From Candidatus Uhrbacteria bacterium (lineage in GTDB: Bacteria > Patescibacteriota > Patescibacteriia > JACQRZ01): a DNA stretch of 34,611 nucleotides. The position numbers were made by a program, and so were the translations under genes. Positions 18,113-25,950 of the stretch are shown here, piece after piece. The first letter of the stretch is position 1. Each line of letters opens with the position of its first letter. Below the pieces are notes generated by a model. It worked only from the letters and a program-made list of their open reading frames with translations. It did no database searches and had not been told where the DNA came from. Location: the NCBI GenBank assembly GCA_016206145.1, contig JACQSA010000051.1, positions 1 through 34,611 on the forward strand, read 5' to 3'.

Positions 18113-18472
18113 ATGTCTGATGAACACAAAATCACTATTGACGACCTTGGACGTCAAATGCAAGAAGGCTTCAAAAAGGTTGACGAAAAATTTGATGGTG
18201 TGAATGAAAGATTTGATGAACTTACACTTATGACAAAGGAGGGATTTGATGAAGTCGGCAACAAATTCAAGGCTGTCAACATTCGGCTGGATGCCATTGA
18301 AAAACGCCTCGATACCATCGAAGGCGATATTGCCGCCCTAAAAATGAGAATGGATTCTGTGGAAGAAATTCTTGATAAGATTGATCGTGTTACGCTAATA
18401 GATTATCGGCGAAGAATAGAATATCTGGAAACAGAAGTTCGACGACTCAAAGAGGTCGTCGCGCAGAGATAA
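18113..18472 (+). CDS. Small coiled-coil protein
   Basis: 119 aa; repeating FKKVDEKFDGVNERFDEL...IRLDAIEKRLDTIEGDIAALKMRMDSVEE; TAA directly abuts the next ATG. Confidence 0.7.
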   Translation: MSDEHKITIDDLGRQMQEGFKKVDEKFDGVNERFDELTLMTKEGFDEVGNKFKAVNIRLDAIEKRLDTIEGDIAALKMRMDSVEEILDKIDRVTLIDYRRRIEYLETEVRRLKEVVAQR

Positions 18473-19837
18473 ATGTCCATCTTCAAAGCCTACGATATAC
18501 GGGGAACAATCCCCGATCAATTAGACGAACAGGCGATAAAAAATATTGCATGGGCGTGTGTGGCATATCTTGAAGAGCTCAGCGAGGACGCATCACGCAC
18601 GCTATCGGTTGTGATTGGCCGAGACAATAGAGAAACCTCGGCTGCGTTTGCAAAAACCGCGGTCACCACGCTCAAAGAAAGCGGGGTTGATGTCATAGAT
18701 ATTGGATTGGCATCCACTCCGTATTTTTATTACGCAAGCTCTGCGCTCTCGTGCGATGGCGGAATGATGATCACCGCGTCGCACAATCCGCCTCAATACA
18801 ATGGCTGTAAACTGGTCGGTGCACACGCGAGCGCCATCGGAGCGGATTCAGGACTTCCTCATATCGAAGCACTCTATAAAAAAGGAGTAAAACCAAAGTC
18901 AAAAAAACCGGGTACTGTTACTTTGCTTGATATGCAAAACCGCTACGCCGATGAGAGCATTGTTCTGGGAGGAGGAGCAAAAGATATCACTCCCCTCACG
19001 GTTGTGGTTGATACCGGCAATGGCGTATCTGCGTTGATGTGCGAAACACTTTTCCAAAAACTCCCCATACGATTGATCCCGCTGTTTTTTGAGCTCGATG
19101 GGACGTTCCCTCACCACATGCCCAATCCTCTCGAAGAGAAAAATACAGAAATGTTGCGAAAGACAGTCGTCGAAACACACGCAGACATAGGGATTGCAAT
19201 GGATGCGGATGGCGATCGCGTAATCTTTATTGATGAAAACGGACGCGCGATATCATCAGACCTCATTACTGCCCTGCTTGCAATTGATGTGCTCACATAC
19301 GCGCCGGGCGCCACCATTCTCTACGACCTCCGTTCAAGCCGGACAGTGCAAGAAACAATCCGCGCGCATGGAGGCAATGCGGGAGTGACGCGCGTGGGTC
19401 ATGCATTTATAAAAACACAGATGCGAAAGCAACATGCACTCTTCGCGGGAGAGCTCTCCGGGCATTTTTACTACAAATTTCAAGACTATGGATATTTTGA
19501 AGCATCGCTTGCAACGATCGTGCAAATGCTTCGAATACTTTCGCAAGAAAAAAAGCCTCTTTCTGAAATCCTACAGCCCCTCCGTCGGTATTGGGGTACG
19601 GGGGAAATAAACTTTGAAGTGGCAAACAAGGCAGAAATGCTTCAAAAACTTGAACGGCAGTTTTCCGATGCGTCGCGGATTGACAAACTCGATGGTATTA
19701 CGCTTGAATACGATGAGTGGTGGTGTAATGTGCGGCCATCAAATACAGAGAACTTACTGCGGCTTACATTGGAAGCAAAGACAAAAGAACTGAGGGATAA
19801 AAAATGTGAGGAAATAAAGAAAATTATTGAAAAATAA
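18473..19837 (+). CDS. Phosphomannomutase/phosphoglucomutase
   Basis: FKAYDIRGTIPDQL, MMITASHNPPQYNG (active-site Ser), DADGDRVIFIDENG, GELSGHFYYKF, WWCNVRPSNTENLLRLTLEA. Confidence 0.93.
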   Translation: MSIFKAYDIRGTIPDQLDEQAIKNIAWACVAYLEELSEDASRTLSVVIGRDNRETSAAFAKTAVTTLKESGVDVIDIGLASTPYFYYASSALSCDGGMMITASHNPPQYNGCKLVGAHASAIGADSGLPHIEALYKKGVKPKSKKPGTVTLLDMQNRYADESIVLGGGAKDITPLTVVVDTGNGVSALMCETLFQKLPIRLIPLFFELDGTFPHHMPNPLEEKNTEMLRKTVVETHADIGIAMDADGDRVIFIDENGRAISSDLITALLAIDVLTYAPGATILYDLRSSRTVQETIRAHGGNAGVTRVGHAFIKTQMRKQHALFAGELSGHFYYKFQDYGYFEASLATIVQMLRILSQEKKPLSEILQPLRRYWGTGEINFEVANKAEMLQKLERQFSDASRIDKLDGITLEYDEWWCNVRPSNTENLLRLTLEAKTKELRDKKCEEIKKIIEK

Positions 19838-19866
19838 AATCACCAAAAGCGGGGAATTTTAAAAAT

Positions 19867-20700
19867 ATGTCAATAGGAATCTTCGACTCCGGCATTGGCG
19901 GACTTACTGTCCTCAAACAGATTACAAAAACACTTCCCGAGTATCACTATGTATACTTAGGTGATAACGCGCGCGCGCCTTACGGCGACCGTTCGAGTGA
20001 AAAAGTATATGAGTGTACCAAGCAAGGAGTAGAATTCTTATTTACGCAAGATTGTGCGTTGGTGATATTGGCGTGCAACACAGCTTCGGCAGTTGCACTG
20101 CGTCGCCTTCAACAAGAATGGCTCCCTCATGCATATCCCGATCGACGGATACTGGGAATAATTATTCCTACAGTCGAGACGATCGTATCTCTTCACACAA
20201 AACGCCCCAAACGCATAGGCGTAATCGGTTCGCGCGCTACGATTCTTTCCAATGCGTATGGTAAAGAAATCGAAAAACGCGCTCCTGCATTACTGTCGGC
20301 GCTCTTCCAAAAAAGCTGCCCTCTCCTTGTCCCGTTCATTGAAGAAGGCATGCAAAAAAGCGTACCCGCAACCATGATCGCGAAACATTATTTGCGTCCG
20401 CTCAAACAAAAGCAAGTTACTCTTCTCGTATTGGGATGCACCCACTACCCTCTCATGAAAAAAAAGATACAGGCGATCATGGGACGTAATGTGATCGTGA
20501 TTGATCCGGGGATCATTGTCGCGCGTTCGCTCAAAAACTATCTTGAACGCCACGAAAGAATTCGAGAACGGCTCACCATGCGGGATCCTTCGTTTACTCA
20601 GATCAAATTTTTTACCACTGATATTGCGGAAAAACTCCAGTCTACTGCCGCGCGCTTTTGGGGCAAAGGCGTGCCGATAGAAAAAATTTCTTTGGGGTAA
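19867..20700 (+). CDS. murI: Glutamate racemase
   Basis: IGIFDSGIGGLTVLKQI, YLGDNARAPYGDRS, ILACNTASAVAL, LVLGCTHYPLM. Confidence 0.95.
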   Translation: MSIGIFDSGIGGLTVLKQITKTLPEYHYVYLGDNARAPYGDRSSEKVYECTKQGVEFLFTQDCALVILACNTASAVALRRLQQEWLPHAYPDRRILGIIIPTVETIVSLHTKRPKRIGVIGSRATILSNAYGKEIEKRAPALLSALFQKSCPLLVPFIEEGMQKSVPATMIAKHYLRPLKQKQVTLLVLGCTHYPLMKKKIQAIMGRNVIVIDPGIIVARSLKNYLERHERIRERLTMRDPSFTQIKFFTTDIAEKLQSTAARFWGKGVPIEKISLG

Positions 20701-20720
20701 TGGCTTCTATCGTTTAAAAT

Positions 20721-20847
20721 GTCATCCCGAGCCCACGCACCAGAGCAAAGCTCGGTGCGGGGTAGACTCCGCGAGGGATCTACGTCTTTTCCCTTCTAGC
20801 CTGCCCTACAGCGAACAACACCGTAAGCCGAACAGGGTCGGAATGAC
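20721..20847. repeat. Intergenic repeat family member R3
   Basis: 5' half matches R2, 3' half matches R1 (cccttctagcctgccctacagcgaacaacaccgtaagccgaacagggtcggaatgac). Confidence 0.85.
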
Positions 20848-20895
20848 TGTAGAGAGGGTTTCGTAATTCAAGGGTGAGGGTTCGTAATTTACAGT

Positions 20896-22767
20896 CTATA
20901 CTTTGATAATCACGGGTAATATCATGGGTCTCTTTTCGGTTTTTTGAAAGAGAAGCGCTCCGACATCGTCTCTGATCCTGTTTTTTACAGACCCCCAATT
21001 TTCTATATCCGTAAGATTATTATCTTTTATTATTTTTTCTACAAGACTGCGGACATTTGCCATCAGGCCTTCTGATCCTTTCATATATACAAACCCTCGA
21101 GAAATAATATCAGGCGAAATGGTGAGCTTCCCGTCTTTATCTACTGCCGCAATCACGACTACCATGCCATCCTGCGCAAGTACCTGGCGGTCCCGTATCA
21201 CGACGTTTCCGATATCGCCAACGCCAAGGCCGTCCACCATGATGTAATCAATATCAAGTTTGACATTGCTGACGCGTGCGGCAGCTGCGTGATTAAATTC
21301 CACCACCTCGCCATTATTGATAATAAAGATTGATTTTTCATTCCATCCCATCTGGCGCGCAACCTCGCCATGGCGCACAAGCATATACCGTTCGCCATGA
21401 ATAGGCATGAAGTAGCGAGGCCTCGTGAGACCCAACATGAGCTTCAGTTCTTCTCGAAACGCGTGTCCGGACGCATGGACATCAAAGAGCTTATTGTATA
21501 TCACGTCAGCGCCAAGATTGAAAAGATTGTTCATGAGGTTTGTAATCGCGCGTTCATTTCCCGGAATAGGGGAAGAAGAGAGAATGATCGTATCTCCTTT
21601 CTTCAACCGCACATGGCGATGCTCGCCTCTGCTCATACGACCCAACGCTGATGTTTCTTGCCCCTGGCTCCCTGTGGAGATAACTACAATACGATTGTCA
21701 GGAAATTCATTGATCTGATCAATCTTAATGACTGTCCCCCGAGGCACTTTAAGAAAACCCAGTTTGATAGCTGTGGTCAGAACTTTCTCCATGCTCATCC
21801 CGGAAATCGCAACCTTGCGATCCAATTCTGCCGCAGCGGTAATGATCTGCTGAATGCGGCTCACGAGAGATGAGAATGTCGCGATAATAATGCGGCCGGG
21901 CGCTTTTGAGAAAAGCAAGCGCAGATTTTGTTCGATTTCCAGTTCTGATTGGCAATAGCCGGGACGTTCTGCATTGGTACTGTCTGAACACAAAAGGAGT
22001 ACGCCTTCTGCTCCGAGTTTTGCAAGTTTCCCAAATTCAGTCGGCCTCTGGTCCTGCGGCGTATGGTCGAATTTCCAATCTCCTGTGTGTATGATCGTCC
22101 CTACTGGAGTGCGTACGGCGACGCCGACACTGTCAGGAATATTATGATTCACCCTGAAAAATGTAAGAGTAAACACGCCAAGCTGGAGGATGTCATCCGG
22201 ATGAACTTCAGAAAGGCGCGTATGCCGCGTGAGATTAAATTCATCAAGACGATCGCGAATCATGCCGATCGTCAATTTTGTTCCGTAGATCGTAGGCATC
22301 CCGAGATCTCGGATAAAATACGGGATCGCGCCGGTATGATCAAGATGACCGTGGGTAATAAACACGCCCCTGATTTTTTCCCGATTCTTCCGCACATACG
22401 CAATGTCGGGAAGCACATAATCCACCCCGGGCATGCTGTCGAGAGGAAACATTAAACCCATATCAATAATAACCATATCGTTACCATACTCGACCACCAT
22501 CATATTGCGGCCAAATTCGCCAACACCTCCCAATGGAATCACGCGAAGCCTTCGCTCTCCCTCAGAAAAACGCGCCGGTTCCTGCGCAAGCGGGGTGCGC
22601 CCCCGTTCTGAAGATCTCTGCACGCCCGGGCGCATCATACGTGTTCTTCCACGTAACGGAGGATGGCGGCGTCCGCGACGAGGCCGTGTTGCTCCACCGC
22701 TCACGTGTACGGCCTGCGGGGAATGTCCCTGTTGCACGCCTCGTGTTGCAATGCTCTGCTCATTCAT
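20896..22767 (-). CDS. rnj: Ribonuclease J
   Basis: VIPLGGVGEFGRNMMVVEYG, FITHGHLDHTGAIPYFI, IHTGDWKFDHTPQD, SDSTNAERPGYCQSE, HVSGHA-like VHASGHAFREEL; Arg-rich N-terminal extension. Confidence 0.93.
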   Translation of the reverse strand: MNEQSIATRGVQQGHSPQAVHVSGGATRPRRGRRHPPLRGRTRMMRPGVQRSSERGRTPLAQEPARFSEGERRLRVIPLGGVGEFGRNMMVVEYGNDMVIIDMGLMFPLDSMPGVDYVLPDIAYVRKNREKIRGVFITHGHLDHTGAIPYFIRDLGMPTIYGTKLTIGMIRDRLDEFNLTRHTRLSEVHPDDILQLGVFTLTFFRVNHNIPDSVGVAVRTPVGTIIHTGDWKFDHTPQDQRPTEFGKLAKLGAEGVLLLCSDSTNAERPGYCQSELEIEQNLRLLFSKAPGRIIIATFSSLVSRIQQIITAAAELDRKVAISGMSMEKVLTTAIKLGFLKVPRGTVIKIDQINEFPDNRIVVISTGSQGQETSALGRMSRGEHRHVRLKKGDTIILSSSPIPGNERAITNLMNNLFNLGADVIYNKLFDVHASGHAFREELKLMLGLTRPRYFMPIHGERYMLVRHGEVARQMGWNEKSIFIINNGEVVEFNHAAAARVSNVKLDIDYIMVDGLGVGDIGNVVIRDRQVLAQDGMVVVIAAVDKDGKLTISPDIISRGFVYMKGSEGLMANVRSLVEKIIKDNNLTDIENWGSVKNRIRDDVGALLFQKTEKRPMILPVIIKV

Positions 22768-22807
22768 AGAATAATAAAAATAAAAAAAATAATATCAAAT
22801 TCAATTT

Positions 22808-22869
22808 TGGTGCCGCGAGAGGGAGTCGAACCCTCACACCCTTGCGGATACATGGCCCTGAACCATGCG
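22808..22869 (-). pseudogene. 5'-truncated tRNA-Leu copy (anticodon arm, variable arm, T arm, 3' acceptor strand with CCA)
   Basis: 22819-22869 matches 50/51 nt of the intact tRNA-Leu; ends ...CCCTCTCGCGGCACCA; no GCCGCGA-type 5' acceptor strand or D arm upstream. Confidence 0.8.
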
Positions 22870-22885
22870 CGCCCCGTACAAATAA

Positions 22886-22969
22886 TGGGCGAGGAGGGAG
22901 TCGAACCCTCACATCCTTGCGGATACATGGCCCTGAACCATGCGTGTCTGCCAGTTTCACCACTCGCCC
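22886..22969 (-). tRNA. tRNA-Leu(CAG)
   Basis: GGGCGAGTGGTGAAACTGGCAGACACGCATGGTTCAGGGCCATGTATCCGCAAGGATGTGAGGGTTCGACTCCCTCCTCGCCCA; anticodon loop TTCAGGG, long variable arm, discriminator A, CCA not encoded. Confidence 0.95.
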
Positions 22970-23030
22970 ATTAACTGTACGTGGTACACCTGCCAACCCC
23001 TCGTACGGCATACTGCTACTTTTTTCCGGC

Positions 23031-24836
23031 TCAATTTCTTATTTTCCGTTTTGTATTCCGATACCAATCGGAAAGATCGGAAAAACGATCAGCAGGATAA
23101 ATCAATTGTTTTCCATCGCGAATTCCTTGGATCTGTCGCGCCACCACATAATTATACGCAGGGCTGTAGAGAAAAATCGCCGGCGTTTCACTACGGACTA
23201 TTTCTTGAAACTTTCGATATCGTGCGGAACGTTCCTTCTCATCAGTAATATGTCTGGCGTCTTCTAAAAGCCTGTCTGCCTCTGCATTCGAGAATCCTGA
23301 GAGATTGAGCCCCGGCGAGGACGCTTGCGACGAATGCCAGAAGGGGTACAAATCAGGATCTGATCCAATAATCGCCCCGTACAGAAATGCTTCATATTGT
23401 CGCGTGTCAATCACTTCTGTTTTTATAAGAGAAGGCTCTACAAATTCTACTTGAGTAGTGACTCCGATTGCTTCCCAATCCTTTTTAATCAATTCTGCGG
23501 TGGCCACATGCTCGGGCCGCTGCACTGTCGTTAATTTCACTTCAAGTCTTCTTTTTTCTTCATTTTTTGCTTCTTTTCTCTCACTCATAAAAAAACCAAG
23601 CTCATCTTTTTTCCATCCGGCAGTTTCAAGCAGCCGTTTTGATTTCTCAGGATCATGCGCGTATGGCGTTATCCCGTCGTGATATCCGAGAAATCCCGGC
23701 AAAAGCGGCCCTGCAATCGGTACCGCTTCACCGGCAATGGCTTTTTGAATAATCTCGTTTGTATCTATCGCATACGCAAGCGCCTGGCGCACTGCTTTTG
23801 ATTCCAGATCTTTTTTCGCATTTGAATTAAAGAAAATAGCTGTATATTGCGGAAGATTGAAACTGTAATACGCAAGATCCTTATCTTTCGTCAATCGATC
23901 ACGAAGAGCGCGCGGTAAAAAACTCACTCCGTCCACATGCCGATTTTTAAGCGCCTGAATTGCTGTATCGCTATCCGGATAAAATTTGAGAATGAGTTTG
24001 TCAAGATACGGTATGCGGGCAAAATACCTTTCATTGCGAATAAAGGTATACGAACGGATCGATCCGTCAGATTCTTTTTTAAAAGATTGAAATTGCCACT
24101 CCCCTGTCCCAAGAGGGCGAAGATTCGGAGAAGCGGCAAAAAGATTTTCCGGTTGTACAGAACTCCAGATGTGATGCGGCAGAATGCCCGTAGTGGCTAG
24201 ATCGAGAAAAGGGGCAAAAGGCCGCGATAGGACGAACGCAATTTCATAGTCATTCTTTTTTTCAACGCGGACATCTTTAAAGCTCACTCGTAACGGGCTG
24301 TGGGATTTTTCATCTTGGATGAGCCTGATAGTAAACAGTACATCATCAGCGGTAAAAGGAACACGGTCATGCCATACGACATTTTTTCTGAGTTTAAAAC
24401 GATATGTTTTTCCATCCTTACTAACCTTATACGATTCTGCCAGATCGCCTATAAGTTTCCTCTCTGTAGTATAGCGCAAAAGTCCGGAGTACACAAGCCG
24501 TGTCAAATCTCGATCGACATCGCTTTGCGCATAGAGAGGATTGATGTATTGCGGTTCTCCCACCAGCGCCTCTGCATATGTGCCTCCTGTAGTGGGAATT
24601 TGTTCCGTAATGCCCGCGTAAAATCTCCAGCCGAGAAAAAGAATGTTGATCGCGATGATAATGAAAAGAACCTTCACAAACCGATATTCCCCTAAAGGAA
24701 GCACACGGCCAAGATATTTTAGCTGTCTCAAGTTCGGAACCTTGCGGTCGGAAAGTGAACCTACCAATCTACGGTCAAGAAGCGCATGGCGACTATTTTT
24801 TCGTTTCCAAGAAAATATGGACAACATCCGTGGCAT
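23031..24836 (-). CDS. Membrane-anchored peptide/oligopeptide ABC-type substrate-binding protein (SBP_bac_5)
   Basis: 601 aa; N-terminal TM VKVLFIIIAINILFLGWRFY then GGTYAEALVGEPQYINPLYAQSDVDRDLTRLVYSGLLRY and ALAYAIDTNEIIQKAIAGEAVPIAGPLLPG. Confidence 0.88.
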   Translation of the reverse strand: MPRMLSIFSWKRKNSRHALLDRRLVGSLSDRKVPNLRQLKYLGRVLPLGEYRFVKVLFIIIAINILFLGWRFYAGITEQIPTTGGTYAEALVGEPQYINPLYAQSDVDRDLTRLVYSGLLRYTTERKLIGDLAESYKVSKDGKTYRFKLRKNVVWHDRVPFTADDVLFTIRLIQDEKSHSPLRVSFKDVRVEKKNDYEIAFVLSRPFAPFLDLATTGILPHHIWSSVQPENLFAASPNLRPLGTGEWQFQSFKKESDGSIRSYTFIRNERYFARIPYLDKLILKFYPDSDTAIQALKNRHVDGVSFLPRALRDRLTKDKDLAYYSFNLPQYTAIFFNSNAKKDLESKAVRQALAYAIDTNEIIQKAIAGEAVPIAGPLLPGFLGYHDGITPYAHDPEKSKRLLETAGWKKDELGFFMSERKEAKNEEKRRLEVKLTTVQRPEHVATAELIKKDWEAIGVTTQVEFVEPSLIKTEVIDTRQYEAFLYGAIIGSDPDLYPFWHSSQASSPGLNLSGFSNAEADRLLEDARHITDEKERSARYRKFQEIVRSETPAIFLYSPAYNYVVARQIQGIRDGKQLIYPADRFSDLSDWYRNTKRKIRN

Positions 24837-24856
24837 ACGCCTTCTCTAATAGTGTG

Positions 24857-25075
24857 CTATTGGATAAACACCACACCTACCGATGACCCAAGGAAAAGGA
24901 TCGCAAGAATGATAGTGAGCGTAAAAAGTTTCTTTTCAATGCCCCGCTTAGTGCGATACACATTTCCTTCACCGCCAAATGCTGCGCCTAATCCCGTACC
25001 GCGCTGTTGCAGTAGGATCGCAATGATAAGAAAAAGGGCTGATGCGAGTTGAATAAATCGAAATGCCGTTTCCAT
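24857..25075 (-). CDS. secG: Protein translocase subunit SecG
   Basis: 72 aa; QLASALFLIIAILLQQRGTGLGAAFGG...RGIEKKLFTLTIILAILFL. Confidence 0.9.
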   Translation of the reverse strand: METAFRFIQLASALFLIIAILLQQRGTGLGAAFGGEGNVYRTKRGIEKKLFTLTIILAILFLGSSVGVVFIQ

Positions 25076-25086
25076 AATTAGGCTTT

Positions 25087-25114
25087 AGTATATACCAAAG
25101 GACAAAAATGTCAA
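25087..25114 (-). promoter_or_regulatory. Sigma70-type promoter for secG
   Basis: Minus strand TTGACA (25109-25114), 16-nt spacer, TATACT (25087-25092); ATG at 25075. Confidence 0.6.
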
Positions 25115-25126
25115 CAGTCACGTCCC

Positions 25127-25179
25127 GGTAATGTTATGGAAAATGAAAGTATGCTATGATTGTATTGTATAACATTACC
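25127..25179. promoter_or_regulatory. 11-bp perfect inverted repeat flanking the promoter region of the DsbA-like gene
   Basis: GGTAATGTTAT (25127-25137) and ATAACATTACC (25169-25179), 31-bp spacer containing TGCTATGAT (extended -10-like). Confidence 0.6.
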
Positions 25180-25181
25180 CT

Positions 25182-25847
25182 ATGGATAAAAATAAACTCG
25201 TTTTTATGCTTCCTGTAGGAGCTGCTCTTCTTTTTGTTGTATTTGCTCTCATCGGACGCATTGAGGCTCCTGCGCAAAAGCGTGCATCAGATCAAGAAAA
25301 AAAATCCAGTGTACAGCAAAACCAAAGCGCTCTTATCATACACGATCTGGATCCCACATTCGGCCCAAAAGACGCAAAAGTGACTGTCGTAGAATTTGTA
25401 GACTTTCAATGCCCGTATTGCAGAGCCTCTCATGAACCTCTTATGGAAGTAATGGAAAAATACCGCACGTCCTCTGTGCGATTTATGTTTCGGCAAATGC
25501 CGATCATTGCATCTCATCCCTATGCGCTCCAAGCGGCAAATGCCGCTCTCTGCGCACACGAACAAAATCAATACCTTGCCATGCAAAATCTCTTTTTTGT
25601 AAGGCAAGAGCAAATAGCTCAAGATATTTTTGTGAAATTCGCGAAGGAACTCAGGCTTAATCTTACTGCATTCAATACATGCTTTGCGGAAAAAAAATAC
25701 CAATCAATCATCCAAAAAGATCTTTCGGACGCAGAAGGCCTGAGCCTTACAGGGACGCCAACATGGTTTTTCAATGAAGAACGCGTGATTGGCGCGCTCA
25801 CAAAGGAAGACATGATCTCCGTTATTGAAACACATCTTGCGAAATGA
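25182..25847 (+). CDS. DsbA-like thioredoxin-fold disulfide oxidoreductase, membrane anchored
   Basis: 221 aa; N-terminal TM; VVEFVDFQCPYCRASHEPLMEV, cis-Pro loop LTGTPTWFFNEERVIGA. Confidence 0.9.
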   Translation: MDKNKLVFMLPVGAALLFVVFALIGRIEAPAQKRASDQEKKSSVQQNQSALIIHDLDPTFGPKDAKVTVVEFVDFQCPYCRASHEPLMEVMEKYRTSSVRFMFRQMPIIASHPYALQAANAALCAHEQNQYLAMQNLFFVRQEQIAQDIFVKFAKELRLNLTAFNTCFAEKKYQSIIQKDLSDAEGLSLTGTPTWFFNEERVIGALTKEDMISVIETHLAK

Positions 25848-25950
25848 AGCGATGAGTGGTTGTCTCTCTTGGGGTGTCTCATGGGGTTTACATTCGACAA
25901 ATAATCGTGTAAAGTAGCCACGCTTATTTGAATACTGTCAATAGCCATAC

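Noticed and set aside
13528-20847. CRISPR-like array from repeated intergenic sequences
   Set aside because: Copies are far apart, mosaic, palindromic and lack uniform spacers; no cas genes.
22663-23011. ORFs with repeated peptide (e.g. REGVEPSHPCGYMALNHA; HGSGPCIRKDVRVRLP)
   Set aside because: Translation of the duplicated tRNA-Leu sequence, not protein repeats.
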